NCBI RefSeq assembly: GCF_024124545.1
Contig: NZ_JAMXSF010000008.1
Coordinates: 186,001 to 250,000 of the forward strand
Direction of reading: 5' to 3'
DNA: 64,000 nucleotides
Source: Pseudoalteromonas sp. XMcav2-N
GTDB lineage: Bacteria > Pseudomonadota > Gammaproteobacteria > Enterobacterales > Alteromonadaceae
Below are positions 47,633 to 56,859 of this stretch, one piece after another. Below the pieces are notes generated by a model that saw only the letters and a program-made list of their open reading frames with translations, did not search any database and was not told the origin of the DNA. The position numbers were made by a program, and so were the translations under genes. Every line of letters begins with the position of its first letter. The stretch's first letter is position 1.

Positions 47633-49045
47633 CTACAGCCCATATTTTTCCAGCCGCCGATACATGGCTCCCCGGGTCAGCCCCAATGCTTTGGCCGCAT
47701 GACTGACGTTACCCCGATAGTGTTTCAGGGCGGCACGGATCGCTCTTTGCTCCAGTACTTCCAGGTCAAAAGTATCGTAACTGGCACAGATCCCCTCGCC
47801 TGTATTTCCCTCAGGTGCAACCGCCTGCGCGGTGGTGCCAACGACGGAGCTGACATCCAGCATGTCACCGTCAGATAAAATCACGGCGCGCTCTATGGCA
47901 TGGGCCAGTTCCCGGACATTACCGGGCCAATGGTAGGCACACAAAGCGACCATATCTTGCTGTGCAATATCCAGCGAGCGCTTATATCTTTGCGCAAAAT
48001 GCGTCAGATAATAGTTCACCAGCAAAGGAATATCCTCGCTGCGCTCACGCAATGGCGGTAAACGGATCTCCACCGTATTAATGCGGTACAATAAATCCTG
48101 TCTGAAACGCCCTTCATTGACTGCCTGTTGCAGGTTGTCATTGGTTGCACAGATCAGGCGAATATCCACCTCCACCGGTTTGGTGCCGCCCACCGGAGTA
48201 ATACAGCGATTTTGCAGCGCCGCCAGCAGCGTTGCCTGATGCGTTAACGGCAAATTACCCAGCTCATCAAGAAACAGCGACCCGCCACTGGCCAGCTCAA
48301 AGCGTCCAATCTTATCGGTTTTCGCATCGGTAAAAGCCCCTTTCTTATGACCAAACAGCTCACTTTCGAACAGGCTTTCGGAAATCGCCCCCATATCCAG
48401 GCTGATCATAGGCTGGGCTGCGCGCAAACTTGCACGGTGAATGGCATGCGCTGCCAGCTCTTTACCTGTACCACTTTCCCCGGTGATCAATATATTGGCA
48501 TCAGACTGAGCTGCTTTGTCTATGGTAGCGAACACCTGCTGCATGGCCTCGCTCTGGCCCAGAAAGTCAAAAGCAGGACCCGTGGATGACTCACTCAAAG
48601 CCTGATTAAGCCCTTGTGTCTGACGGGTCAGCTTACCAAGCTGCTGTTTGTCTTTGGCATGGGCAAACGCCGCTGCGACCGCCCCTAACAGTTGCTCGTT
48701 TTGCCAGGGTTTGGCAATGAAATCTGCAGCCCCGGCCTTAATGGCATCCACCGCCAGCTGAATGTCGCCATAGGCAGTCATCAGCAGCACCACCATACTG
48801 GGATCCTGACTGATGATTTTCTTCAGCCAGTAAAACCCTTCCTGACCACTGATGGCATCGCGGTTAAAATTCATATCCAGCAGGATCACTTCAATGCCGT
48901 GGGCTTTGACTATGTCTTCGATATCAAACGGGTTATCGGTGGTTTTAACCAGCTGATAGTGTTGTTTGAGCAGCAACCGCGCTGCAATCAGAATATCCGG
49001 ATTGTCATCCACCACTAAAATGGCCCCGGGCTGTTTTGCGCTCAC
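47633..49045 (-). CDS. Sigma-54-dependent NtrC-family response regulator
   Basis: A protein of 470 residues. The receiver (about 5-125) has DDNP and phospho-Asp in VILLDMNF, and Lys in FIAKPW. The AAA+ domain (about 165-390) has Walker A GESGTGKE. The sigma-54 contact loop reads GAFTDA rather than GAFTGA, and Walker B is GGSLFLDELGNL. A Fis-type HTH (about 425-470) reads GNVSHAAKALGLTRGAMYRRLE. It is divergent from ABC module 2, whose promoter region holds matching activator sites and a sigma-54 promoter. Confidence 0.95.
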   Translation of the reverse strand: MSAKQPGAILVVDDNPDILIAARLLLKQHYQLVKTTDNPFDIEDIVKAHGIEVILLDMNFNRDAISGQEGFYWLKKIISQDPSMVVLLMTAYGDIQLAVDAIKAGAADFIAKPWQNEQLLGAVAAAFAHAKDKQQLGKLTRQTQGLNQALSESSTGPAFDFLGQSEAMQQVFATIDKAAQSDANILITGESGTGKELAAHAIHRASLRAAQPMISLDMGAISESLFESELFGHKKGAFTDAKTDKIGRFELASGGSLFLDELGNLPLTHQATLLAALQNRCITPVGGTKPVEVDIRLICATNDNLQQAVNEGRFRQDLLYRINTVEIRLPPLRERSEDIPLLVNYYLTHFAQRYKRSLDIAQQDMVALCAYHWPGNVRELAHAIERAVILSDGDMLDVSSVVGTTAQAVAPEGNTGEGICASYDTFDLEVLEQRAIRAALKHYRGNVSHAAKALGLTRGAMYRRLEKYGL

Positions 49046-49103
49046 TGTCTGTCCCTGTTTTATTTTTTATGGGTGTACTAGCTTAGCTTACTTCGCAAGG
49101 ATG

Positions 49104-49119
49104 TGTCCATTTATGGGCA
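49104..49119. promoter_or_regulatory. Upstream activator site 1
   Basis: TGTCCATTTATGGGCA, a near-perfect 16-bp palindrome (TGYCCAT-NN-ATGGRCA), lies 97 bases upstream of the sigma-54 -12 element start region. It probably binds the divergent NtrC-type regulator. Confidence 0.5.
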
Positions 49120-49135
49120 GTTGCCCTGCTCACAC

Positions 49136-49152
49136 TGTGCTATAAGCGGACA
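49136..49152. promoter_or_regulatory. Upstream activator site 2
   Basis: TGTGCTATAAGCGGACA shares the TGT / GGACA ends of site 1. The two centres are about 32-33 bases (three helical turns) apart, as expected for cooperative NtrC-type binding. Confidence 0.45.
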
Positions 49153-49215
49153 CTTCCTCCCACTACACCAGTACAAAAACACACTAAGCAACTGTATTTA
49201 TTAAACTTTAATTTT

Positions 49216-49231
49216 TGGCATGATGATTGAT
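49216..49231 (+). promoter_or_regulatory. Sigma-54 (RpoN) promoter of ABC module 2
   Basis: TGGCATGATGATTGAT fits the consensus TGGCAYRNNNNTTGCW with one mismatch (A for C in the -12 element). It lies 61 bases before the adaptor start codon, downstream of two palindromic sites. Confidence 0.7.
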
Positions 49232-49291
49232 TTATTTAGCGCATCAGCCAACACAACATGGCTCAACACAGTTTGACAACGGGAGTTGCAC

Positions 49292-50536
49292 ATGGATAAA
49301 AAAATCGAACGCTCAGGACTAAAGAAGCACTTTAAAGCAGGCGTGGTTGCCGCTGTGTTAGCAACGACCTTGGCGTATGCCTTTACTCATCAAGGCAGTA
49401 ACGGACGCAGCCAGAATGTGCCACTGGACAGCCTGACCATCAGCACAGTAACACAGGGTCCGTTTATTGATGCATTGAGCCTGCGTGGTCAGGTGGTGCC
49501 AAAAACCACCATTTATCTGGATACCGTCTCTGGTGGCCGGGTCGAAGAGCGGCTGGTTGAACAGGGGGAGTATGTCGAGAAAGGCCAGCCTCTGGTGCGC
49601 CTGAGCAATACCAACCTGCAACTGGATGTGATGAGCCGCGAGGCCCAGGTGACTGAACAACTCAACTTTTTACGTAACACACAAATGAACATGGAAACCA
49701 GCCGCCTGAATCTGCGCCGCGACCTGCTGGAAATTGAACGTCAGATCACCCATCTGCACAGGCGTTACAAGCAGTCTGTGCTGCTTGCCAAAAAAGGCGT
49801 GCTGGCGCAGGACACACTCGATGAAATCAAAGATGATCTGGCCTACTACAAAGCACGCAAAGCGCTGACAAAGGAGCGCCAGAAGCAGGAAAATACCATT
49901 CGTGAAGTGCAGGTTGCCCAGCTGGAAGACAGCGCCGACATGCTGCAAAAAAACCTGCAATTTGCCCGTCATAATCTGGACAATCTGCTCGTCAAAGCCC
50001 CGGTTTCTGGCTATCTGAGTGAGCTGGATGTTGAAATGGGTGAATCCAAAGAGCGTGGCGCACGACTGGGCCAGATAGATATGCCCAATGAATTCAAACT
50101 CATCGTCCGGCTGGATGAGTTTTATCTGAACCAGGTGCACACAGGTATGGCGGTGCAGGTATCACTGGGAACTGAGCAAGTCAGCGCAGAGGTCAGCAAA
50201 ATCGACAGCCGGGTTACCAACGCGCAATTTCAGGTTGAGGTGGCACTGCCCGCCGGACTGCAAGAGATAAAACGAGGTCAGAACCTGGATGTGGCACTGC
50301 TGCTGGGAGACAGCAAAAATAACGCCCTGTTGATCAACCGCGGTGCCTTTTACACCAGCAGTGGCGGCAACTGGGTCTATGTGGTCTCAGGCGACACTGC
50401 CGTGCGCAAAAATATCGTGCTGGGTAAGAAAAACCGTGACTACTTTGAAGTATTAGACGGACTGGCGCCTGGCGATCAGGTGATCACCTCTGGCTACAGC
50501 CACTTTGATAAAGCACAGATATTACAACTGAATTAG
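49292..50536 (+). CDS. HlyD/MacA-type periplasmic adaptor (module 2)
   Basis: A protein of 414 residues from ATG 49292 (GGGAG 6 bases upstream); the TTG two codons earlier is less likely. A membrane helix lies near 17-34. Lipoyl halves flank a coiled-coil hairpin (about 110-225), with VEERLVEQGEYVEKGQPLVRL and VKAPVSGYLSELDVEMGES. The C-terminal part holds a beta-barrel and a membrane-proximal domain. It is the first gene of the module-2 operon, under the sigma-54 promoter. Confidence 0.92.
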   Translation: MDKKIERSGLKKHFKAGVVAAVLATTLAYAFTHQGSNGRSQNVPLDSLTISTVTQGPFIDALSLRGQVVPKTTIYLDTVSGGRVEERLVEQGEYVEKGQPLVRLSNTNLQLDVMSREAQVTEQLNFLRNTQMNMETSRLNLRRDLLEIERQITHLHRRYKQSVLLAKKGVLAQDTLDEIKDDLAYYKARKALTKERQKQENTIREVQVAQLEDSADMLQKNLQFARHNLDNLLVKAPVSGYLSELDVEMGESKERGARLGQIDMPNEFKLIVRLDEFYLNQVHTGMAVQVSLGTEQVSAEVSKIDSRVTNAQFQVEVALPAGLQEIKRGQNLDVALLLGDSKNNALLINRGAFYTSSGGNWVYVVSGDTAVRKNIVLGKKNRDYFEVLDGLAPGDQVITSGYSHFDKAQILQLN

Positions 50537-50578
50537 CCCAAAAGCACAGAACAGAACAACCGAATTGAGGAAGCAAAG

Positions 50579-51271
50579 ATGATTAAACTGACGAACCTAA
50601 GCCGTGTATTTCGTACCGAAGATGTAGAAACCATCGCGCTGAACGAGATTGACCTACAGGTTAATGAAGGCGATTTTCTGGCCATTATGGGCCCCTCCGG
50701 CTGCGGTAAATCAACCCTGCTTTCTATTCTGGGCATGCTCGACTCACCAACCTCCGGCGGCTTTGAATTCTCAGGTACAGACATAGCCGGATACAGTGAA
50801 AAACGTCTCGCTGAACTGCGCAAAGCCTCCATCGGCTTTGTATTTCAGAGCTTTAACCTGATTGACGAACTCACGGTTTTTGAAAATGTAGAACTGCCTC
50901 TGCAATACCAGAGCATCTCTAAAGCAGAGCGTAAACAACGGGTTGAGGCAATTTTAAAACGGGTTGCCATTGACCATCGCGCCGACCATCTGCCACAGCA
51001 ATTATCGGGCGGTCAGCAACAACGGGTGGCGGTTGCCAGAGCGCTGGTGATCAATCCCAAACTGATCCTGGCGGATGAGCCAACGGGTAATCTCGACTCC
51101 AGAAACGGCGAAGAGGTGATGGCCATGCTACGCGAGCTAAACCGCGAAGGCACCACGGTCATTGTGGTGACTCACTCGGAAAAAGAAGGTGCTTATGCCG
51201 ATCGTCTGGTGCGCCTGCTGGATGGTCAGATCATGCTGGATAAAGCCAACAGCGTGTCGCCAGCGGCTTAA
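50579..51271 (+). CDS. MacB/LolD-type ABC transporter ATPase (module 2)
   Basis: A protein of 230 residues: Walker [10 protein letters not shown] (about 39-47), Q-loop VFQSFNL, signature [14 protein letters not shown], Walker [13 protein letters not shown] and switch VVTHS. The usual His after Walker B is followed by Ser. It follows the adaptor by 42 bases. Confidence 0.95.
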   Translation: MIKLTNLSRVFRTEDVETIALNEIDLQVNEGDFLAIMGPSGCGKSTLLSILGMLDSPTSGGFEFSGTDIAGYSEKRLAELRKASIGFVFQSFNLIDELTVFENVELPLQYQSISKAERKQRVEAILKRVAIDHRADHLPQQLSGGQQQRVAVARALVINPKLILADEPTGNLDSRNGEEVMAMLRELNREGTTVIVVTHSEKEGAYADRLVRLLDGQIMLDKANSVSPAA

Positions 51272-51317
51272 ACGAGTCCGCCTCGTAACACCCGGAATTT
51301 AGAAGGAAGTACCCGTT

Positions 51318-53729
51318 ATGATAGTGAATTATTTTAAAACCACACTCAGGGCCATGCAAAACGACCCCCGTCATTTTGCCCTTAATCTGACTGGCTTTAG
51401 TATCGGTCTGGCGGCGGCCATTATGGTGGCCTTGTTCGCAGCGTATGAATTGTCTTTTGACAAACAGCACCCCAACGCCGAGCGCGTTTACCGTGTTCAT
51501 ACCGATTACCGGGCATGGGGTCTGCAACTGATCGCCGCGTCAGATTCACAAAACGCGCTGAATATGCAAAGCCATGCTCAGGTTGAGGATATCATGATGC
51601 TGGTCTCGACCGACAATCTGGCCTACTCTGCCGAGCCAATGGCACTGGATGTCAGCGTGGCCGGGCAGCAAGTCCGCCTGAGCAAAGTGTACCTGGCCAC
51701 AGCCAATCTGCCGGATTTCATCACAATAACGGTACTGCACGGCGACCTCAACCGAGCTTTGAGCCGCCCGGGCCTGCTGGCCATCAGTCGTGCCCAGTCA
51801 TTACGCCTGTTTGGCAGCGAGCAAACCGTCGGCAAGACCTTATCGTATGAGCAGGGCCAATACGAAATAGCCGCCGTGTTTGAAGATCTACCGGACAACA
51901 CCCACTTTGTGTTTGAAACCTTAACCGCTTTGCCCAAAGCCACCAAGATGCCATTCATTGGCTATGTGTATATGCGCCTGACTGAGGGTGCGGATGCCGC
52001 ACTGCTGGCACAGCAGATGACGGATACCATGCGAGAGCAATCGACCGGCCGCCGCAAACTTCGTGCGCTGGAATTAAGTCGTCTGTCGGATCTTCACTTT
52101 AACAGCAGTGGTCCGTTTGAAATGAAACAAGGCGGCTCGCGTCTGGTGATGCAGGTCTGTATTGCACTGACCGTATTGTTGCTGGTGATCGCCAGTGTGA
52201 ACTTTATCAACCTCAACATTGCCGGTGCGGCAAAACGCGCCAAAGAAGTGGGTGTGCGCAAGGCGCTGGGTGCCAGTAAACCTCAGCTTATCACCCAGTT
52301 TTTAACCGAGTCTTTATTTATTGTTATGATTGCGGCACTGATTGCACTGGCCCTCGTAGAAATGATGATCCCCTACGCTAATCAGCTGCTGGAGCGCAGC
52401 CTGTCTTTGAGCTTCTCACCGATGTTTTTGGTTGCTGTGATGGCAGTGGTTGCGCTGATCGGGGTGATATCAGGTTTATACCCGGCACTGTTTATTGCTT
52501 CTTTCAGTGCCAAACGCGTACTCAGTGGCGATCTGCAGCGGGGTAAAACCGCCATCTGGGTACGTAAACTCACGCTGGGCCTGCAAGGTGCCCTGTCTGT
52601 GGCGCTGATTGTCGCGGCGGCTGTGGTCTACAAACAAATGGCCTTGATCAATGATCTGCCCGTAGGGTATGCCAAGAATGACCGACTGATCATCAAAAAC
52701 CTGCCTGCAGAAGCCATTTACCAGCAAGCCGAGCCTCACGTATTGCGGCGCCTGAAATCATTACAAGGGGTCGCTCAGGTCACTCAGTCAGACACTTTAC
52801 TGACCAATGATATGACTTCAGAGCTGTTTTTGGTGTTCCCGAACGGAGAGCGCCTTGAAGGCACGCAACCTACCATAGCCGCCGGCTTCCATGCCGTTGA
52901 GACGCTTGGGCTGGAGCTGGTCGCGGGGCGTGATTTTTCTCCTCAGTTTGCCGGAGACTGGATCCAAGTCAGCGATGACAACATCCGATCATTTTCCGTG
53001 TTGCTGTCACAAAGTCTGGCAAGACAAGCCGGATATGACGACCCCAGCGTGCTGCTTGGCCAGACCCTGAGCTCACATGATGGTAGCGCCCGTGCCACTG
53101 TGATCGGCATTGTTAAAGACATAAAAATCGGCTCAGCGCGTCAGCAACAATTGCCTGTTTTACTCACCGCAGGCGATATCAACGTGGCGATAGGCACTTT
53201 GGTCATGAAGCTGCATCCGGGGGCAAATAAAGCGCAAGTGATGCGCCAGGCCGAGCAAATCATTCAAAATGAACTGGCCATGCCTGAGGTCGAGAGCAGT
53301 CTGATTGAAGACGATTATCAGCGTGCCCATATCAACGAGTTCAGAATGCAGCAGCTGGTGTTGTTATTCAGTACGCTGTCCATTGTGTTGACCTGTATGG
53401 GGATTTTAGGACTGGCCTCGTTCGCCACTATTCGCCGCCAAAAAGAAGTAGCCGTACGCAAGGTGCTGGGCGCCTCACGTATCAGCATAGTGACGATTTT
53501 ATCCAGGGAATTCATCACCATTGTAGGTTCAGGCTCCCTGCTGGCGATCCCTGTGAGTTACTGGCTCATGAACCTCTGGCTGAACAACTTCAATGACCGT
53601 ATTGAGCAAGCGACCTGGATGTATGCTGCTGCCACACTGGGGGTGCTGGCTATTACCTGGCTGACCGTCGCTTGTCTGGCCTTTAAAGCGGCTAGCACCC
53701 GTCCTTCGCTGATACTCAGATATGAGTAA
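51318..53729 (+). CDS. FtsX/MacB-type ABC transporter permease (module 2)
   Basis: A protein of 803 residues with two FtsX repeats. The first helix is near 19-40, with a MacB periplasmic domain after it and three helices near 275-420 (VGVRKALGASKPQLITQFL precedes the second of them). The second half has a helix near 425-445, a periplasmic domain, and the final three helices with VAVRKVLGASRISIVTIL. It completes module 2. Such modules export or sense peptides, lipids or antibiotics; the substrate is unknown. A strong terminator follows. Confidence 0.93.
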   Translation: MIVNYFKTTLRAMQNDPRHFALNLTGFSIGLAAAIMVALFAAYELSFDKQHPNAERVYRVHTDYRAWGLQLIAASDSQNALNMQSHAQVEDIMMLVSTDNLAYSAEPMALDVSVAGQQVRLSKVYLATANLPDFITITVLHGDLNRALSRPGLLAISRAQSLRLFGSEQTVGKTLSYEQGQYEIAAVFEDLPDNTHFVFETLTALPKATKMPFIGYVYMRLTEGADAALLAQQMTDTMREQSTGRRKLRALELSRLSDLHFNSSGPFEMKQGGSRLVMQVCIALTVLLLVIASVNFINLNIAGAAKRAKEVGVRKALGASKPQLITQFLTESLFIVMIAALIALALVEMMIPYANQLLERSLSLSFSPMFLVAVMAVVALIGVISGLYPALFIASFSAKRVLSGDLQRGKTAIWVRKLTLGLQGALSVALIVAAAVVYKQMALINDLPVGYAKNDRLIIKNLPAEAIYQQAEPHVLRRLKSLQGVAQVTQSDTLLTNDMTSELFLVFPNGERLEGTQPTIAAGFHAVETLGLELVAGRDFSPQFAGDWIQVSDDNIRSFSVLLSQSLARQAGYDDPSVLLGQTLSSHDGSARATVIGIVKDIKIGSARQQQLPVLLTAGDINVAIGTLVMKLHPGANKAQVMRQAEQIIQNELAMPEVESSLIEDDYQRAHINEFRMQQLVLLFSTLSIVLTCMGILGLASFATIRRQKEVAVRKVLGASRISIVTILSREFITIVGSGSLLAIPVSYWLMNLWLNNFNDRIEQATWMYAAATLGVLAITWLTVACLAFKAASTRPSLILRYE

Positions 53730-53753
53730 CCGCGCCCGTTAGCCACAACCAGG

Positions 53754-53785
53754 CGGCACCCTGTGTATTGCGGGTGCCGTTTTTT
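53754..53785 (+). terminator. Terminator of ABC module 2
   Basis: CGGCACCC / GGGTGCCG arms with a 10-base loop, followed by six T. Confidence 0.92.
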
Positions 53786-53786
53786 C

Positions 53787-55418
53787 TTATTGTGATGCAA
53801 ACAAGCGCTTCAATAACACTGCCCGTGCTGTGCGAGGCATTGCCATAGCTCGATCGATGTCGGCCTGTGTCAACACCCGGCCATGATGCGAAGACACATA
53901 CTGAGCGACTTTTATGCCCTGCTGCGTGAGCCTGTCTACCAGAGCGTCGAGACGATAGTAGGTGTCGAGATCCGGCCAGCGAGCAGGCGAGTGCAGCGCA
54001 TGCTCAAAGCTGCTGCCGAACATATCCTCCGTCAGCAGGATTTGCGATTCTGGCAGATACACTACCAGGTTGTGCGCAGCATGGCTGTTGGGTACATCCA
54101 GCAGGCGAATTTTCCCCCCGGCGAGGGTGTAAGACGTGGGGATCGGCTCAATCTTAACCTGTGTGCCCAGTTCATCGGCGACCGCACTTCTGTCTGCCGG
54201 ATGCACCAGTAAAGTGGTATGTTCCGCTACCGTGTCTGCCAGTCCTCTCAGATGGTCGGTATGATGATGCGTGACAATATGGTATTTCACGGGTTTATCC
54301 AGCGATTTGCTTTGCCTTAATTCTGCCAGTGCTTTTGCCCAGGCTCCGGCCTGCTGGTTCACCTGCCAGGTCCCCGCCGACACCAGATACTCACCCGCAT
54401 CAATTAATAATGTATATCCCCAGCCTTGCCCCACAAAGTACACGCCGTCTGCCAGTGTGCGTACTGCCAGCTTGGAGACATCATAAGGCCTGAGCTCAGG
54501 TGCTCGCTGATAACCGGCTGGAATATGAAACGACTGCTCGGCAGGTCGCGCCACCTTAATGGTGCGCGATTTACTGTGATACTGCGGCCCCTGTGCCGTG
54601 CTGACCAACACCTCAGACGCCCAGCGCACAGCCTGTGTGGTACGGTGCACCATAAAATCATAAAAGCGCTTTTGACCTTGCTGCTCAGTCATCATACGGC
54701 TTAATAAACCACTATGCTGATTCAGATAAAGCGTGTGCTTTGTCTCCGGGTTATTATCCAAAGGGGCAGTGATCACATCATGAGGCACACCCGCAATGTA
54801 TGCCTCTCCCTGCCACTGGCTGGCTTGTTTATGCTGCGCCAGCTTACGCACGACCAGAGTGTCCAGCATGGCTTCAAACCCCAAAGTGGTATTGTCAAAA
54901 GTGATCCGTGAACCGGGCTGATAGCGCTTAAGAGCATGGTCCACGCTTGTCCCCTGGTCACTGATATACAGACGATGGAGCACTTCGGGCACATCGCTGC
55001 CATGACTGCCCACCCGCCTCGAGTTTGCCTGCTTAAAGACCTTGCGCTTACCCGCAAAATCGATGCGGTAGTCGTTTTGCAGTTCACTCAGATAAGTGAC
55101 CATAGAGCCCTGGCGAGCATCACCACTGAGCCACTGTGAATAGTGAGAGAAGCGTTCATTGACCATCAGCCCGGGCATAGTTAGCAAGTGCTCACCACCA
55201 TAAGCCTGAACCGAACGCTCTATAATCTGAGCTTCGCGCGATTGCGCATGAGACAATGGACATACCCCCAACATGGCAATGGCAGATATCAGCACCAAAA
55301 TGAATGGCCGCCTGACTAACAGGTTCAACCCTGGCTTAACGTGGTTAGCTACACTGGCGAAATGATTGAAGACATATCCCAAAAGATAAGTAAAGCGTTT
55401 GTTATTGTCATAGAACAT
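53787..55418 (-). CDS. Secreted MBL-fold metallo-hydrolase with N-terminal extension
   Basis: A protein of 543 residues. A hydrophobic signal (RPFILVLISAIAMLGVCPLSHAQ) begins only about 37 residues in, so the true start may be later than ATG 55418. The N-terminal half (about 60-310) is beta-rich, like LolA-fold lipoprotein-interacting domains (weak assignment). The C-terminal metallo-beta-lactamase domain holds HHHTDH, the zinc site, near residue 385, then NSHAAHNLVVY and LLTEDMFG. The substrate is unknown. It is convergent with ABC module 2 and separated from it by a terminator. Confidence 0.8.
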   Translation of the reverse strand: MFYDNNKRFTYLLGYVFNHFASVANHVKPGLNLLVRRPFILVLISAIAMLGVCPLSHAQSREAQIIERSVQAYGGEHLLTMPGLMVNERFSHYSQWLSGDARQGSMVTYLSELQNDYRIDFAGKRKVFKQANSRRVGSHGSDVPEVLHRLYISDQGTSVDHALKRYQPGSRITFDNTTLGFEAMLDTLVVRKLAQHKQASQWQGEAYIAGVPHDVITAPLDNNPETKHTLYLNQHSGLLSRMMTEQQGQKRFYDFMVHRTTQAVRWASEVLVSTAQGPQYHSKSRTIKVARPAEQSFHIPAGYQRAPELRPYDVSKLAVRTLADGVYFVGQGWGYTLLIDAGEYLVSAGTWQVNQQAGAWAKALAELRQSKSLDKPVKYHIVTHHHTDHLRGLADTVAEHTTLLVHPADRSAVADELGTQVKIEPIPTSYTLAGGKIRLLDVPNSHAAHNLVVYLPESQILLTEDMFGSSFEHALHSPARWPDLDTYYRLDALVDRLTQQGIKVAQYVSSHHGRVLTQADIDRAMAMPRTARAVLLKRLFASQ

Positions 55419-55604
55419 AGGCTTAGCGCTCTGTTGTTTTTACTTGGCGCCATTGAACGTAAACACGCAAAACAAGGCCACAAAGCCACCCTAATGAAAA
55501 GCTGATGAATTACTGAGGGCTGCAAATTACCGTCTGGATTTTTGGTGAATATAAATAAGAAACTGAATTTATTAGATATATTTTAAATCCACCGTTTTCC
55601 CAAA

Positions 55605-55735
55605 ACCCATTCTCCCGCCCTTTTCTCCGCTATTCTGTCCCCCTTTCCCCACTATCCCGTGTCCCTTTCCCCGCTATTCTGTCTCCCTTTTCTGCTATTC
55701 GATGCCTCTTTCTCCGTCATCCCGGCCTCCGAGCC
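55605..55735. repeat. Pyrimidine-rich degenerate tandem repeat
   Basis: Four to five imperfect copies of a unit of about 22 bases resembling TTTCCCCGCTATTCTGTC, running into the first REP-like hairpin. One further partial copy stands before the second inverted element near 56150-56170. Confidence 0.65.
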
Positions 55736-55768
55736 GGGAGCTACTCACCAGTTACACAAAAGGTGAGT
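55711..55768. repeat. Inverted REP-like element, copy A
   Basis: A hairpin CCCGGC/GCCGGG preceded by CCGTCATCCCGG; the reverse complement of the CCCGG...CCGGGATGAC hairpins in the 167-bp units. It ends in CACAAAAGGTGAG. An almost identical copy lies exactly 457 bases downstream. Confidence 0.8.
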
Positions 55769-55935
55769 TCACTCAGATACATACAGCCTCATATTACTCT
55801 CCTCAGCAGTTGAGCCGTGTTTTGGATGGTTCCCGGCTCGGGGGCCGGGATGACAAAGGGGGCGCAGGCCGGGATGAAGCGGCATAGCTGACAAAGGGAG
55901 CGCTGGTCAGGGAGAGGCGGCACAGCCAGGTTATT
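55769..55935. repeat. 167-bp repeat unit 1
   Basis: Begins TCACTCAGATACATACAGCC. It contains a CCCGGC-TCGGGG-GCCGGG hairpin near 55832-55849 and ends in GGCGGCACAGCCAGG plus TTATT. Neither strand carries a credible gene. Confidence 0.85.
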
Positions 55936-56045
55936 TCACTCAGATACATACAGCCTCATACTACTTTCCTTAGCACTTATGCCGTGCTTTGGGTGGTTCC
56001 CGGCTCGCAGGCCGGGATGACAGGGGCGCTGGTCGGGATGACGAC
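55936..56045. repeat. 167-bp repeat unit 2 (truncated and diverged)
   Basis: Same start as unit 1, diverged in the middle (GCACTTATGCCGTGC). It loses similarity after the hairpin near 56000-56030. Confidence 0.8.
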
Positions 56046-56167
56046 TAAAAGGGGCATTCGGCGCAGAGCCGATGAGCCAAAACCACAGAATCGAGGAATA
56101 TTTCCCACCTCCTTGTACGCCAATTACAGCCATTTATTGACCAAAAACCGCTATTCCGTGTCCCCTT

Positions 56168-56225
56168 TCTCCGTCATCCCGGCCTCCGAGCCGGGAGCTA
56201 CTCACCAGCTACACAAAAGGTGAGT
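56168..56225. repeat. Inverted REP-like element, copy B
   Basis: Near-identical to copy A (one base differs in ACCAGCTACAC). Together with unit 3 it duplicates the copy A plus unit 1 block at a distance of 457 bases. Confidence 0.8.
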
Positions 56226-56392
56226 TCATTCAGACGCATACAGCCTCATATTACTTTCCTTAGCAGTTGAGCCGTGTTTTGGATGGTTCCCGGCTCGGGG
56301 GCCGGGATGACAAAGGGGGCGCAGGCCGGGATGAAGCGGCATAGCTGACAAAGGGAGCGCTGGTCAGGGAGAGGCGGCACAGCCAGGTTATT
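56226..56392. repeat. 167-bp repeat unit 3
   Basis: Nearly identical to unit 1 across the hairpin and the GGCGCAGGCCGGGATGAAGC segment. Confidence 0.85.
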
Positions 56393-56558
56393 TCACTCTG
56401 GCACATACAGCCTCATATTACTTTCCTTAGCAGTTGAGCCGTGTTTTGGATGGTTCCCGGCTCGCAGGCCGGGATGACAGGGGGGCACTGGCCGGAATGA
56501 AGCGGCATAGCTGACAAAGGGAGCGCTGGTCAGGGAGAGGCGGCACAGCCAGGTTATT
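56393..56558. repeat. 167-bp repeat unit 4
   Basis: Starts TCACTCTGGCACATACAGCC. The hairpin loop is the TCGCAG variant, and the tail matches units 1 and 3. Confidence 0.85.
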
Positions 56559-56706
56559 TCACTCAGATACATACAGCCTCATATTACTCTCCTCAGCAGT
56601 TGAGCCGTATTTTGGATGGTTCCCGGCTCGCAGGCCGGGATGACAGGGGCACTGGCCGGAATGAAGCGGCATAGCTAACAAAGGGGCCGGGATGAGGCGG
56701 CACAGC
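56559..56706. repeat. 167-bp repeat unit 5 (shortened)
   Basis: Same start as unit 1, TCGCAG hairpin variant. It ends early with GGGGCCGGGATGAGGCGGCA about 150 bases before the next gene. Confidence 0.8.
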
Positions 56707-56859
56707 AAAAAAGCGTTACTCAGTCGTATACCTCATCACATAACTGTCTGCTGCAAAACAATGTCACAAATTACAGGCCAGCGTCTGCTGCTGTACACCT
56801 CGACAGTGATGGCATTGCACCGTACACTCAATGCCGGATTCAGGCAGTAGCGAGTTGCA

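Noticed and set aside
55702-56223. Short ORFs within the REP-like array
   Set aside because: They lie wholly inside repeats and change frame between copies, so they are chance.
55769-56706. Regular repeats resembling a CRISPR array
   Set aside because: Units are about 167 bases, nearly adjacent, with internal hairpins and no short repeat/unique spacer pattern or cas genes.
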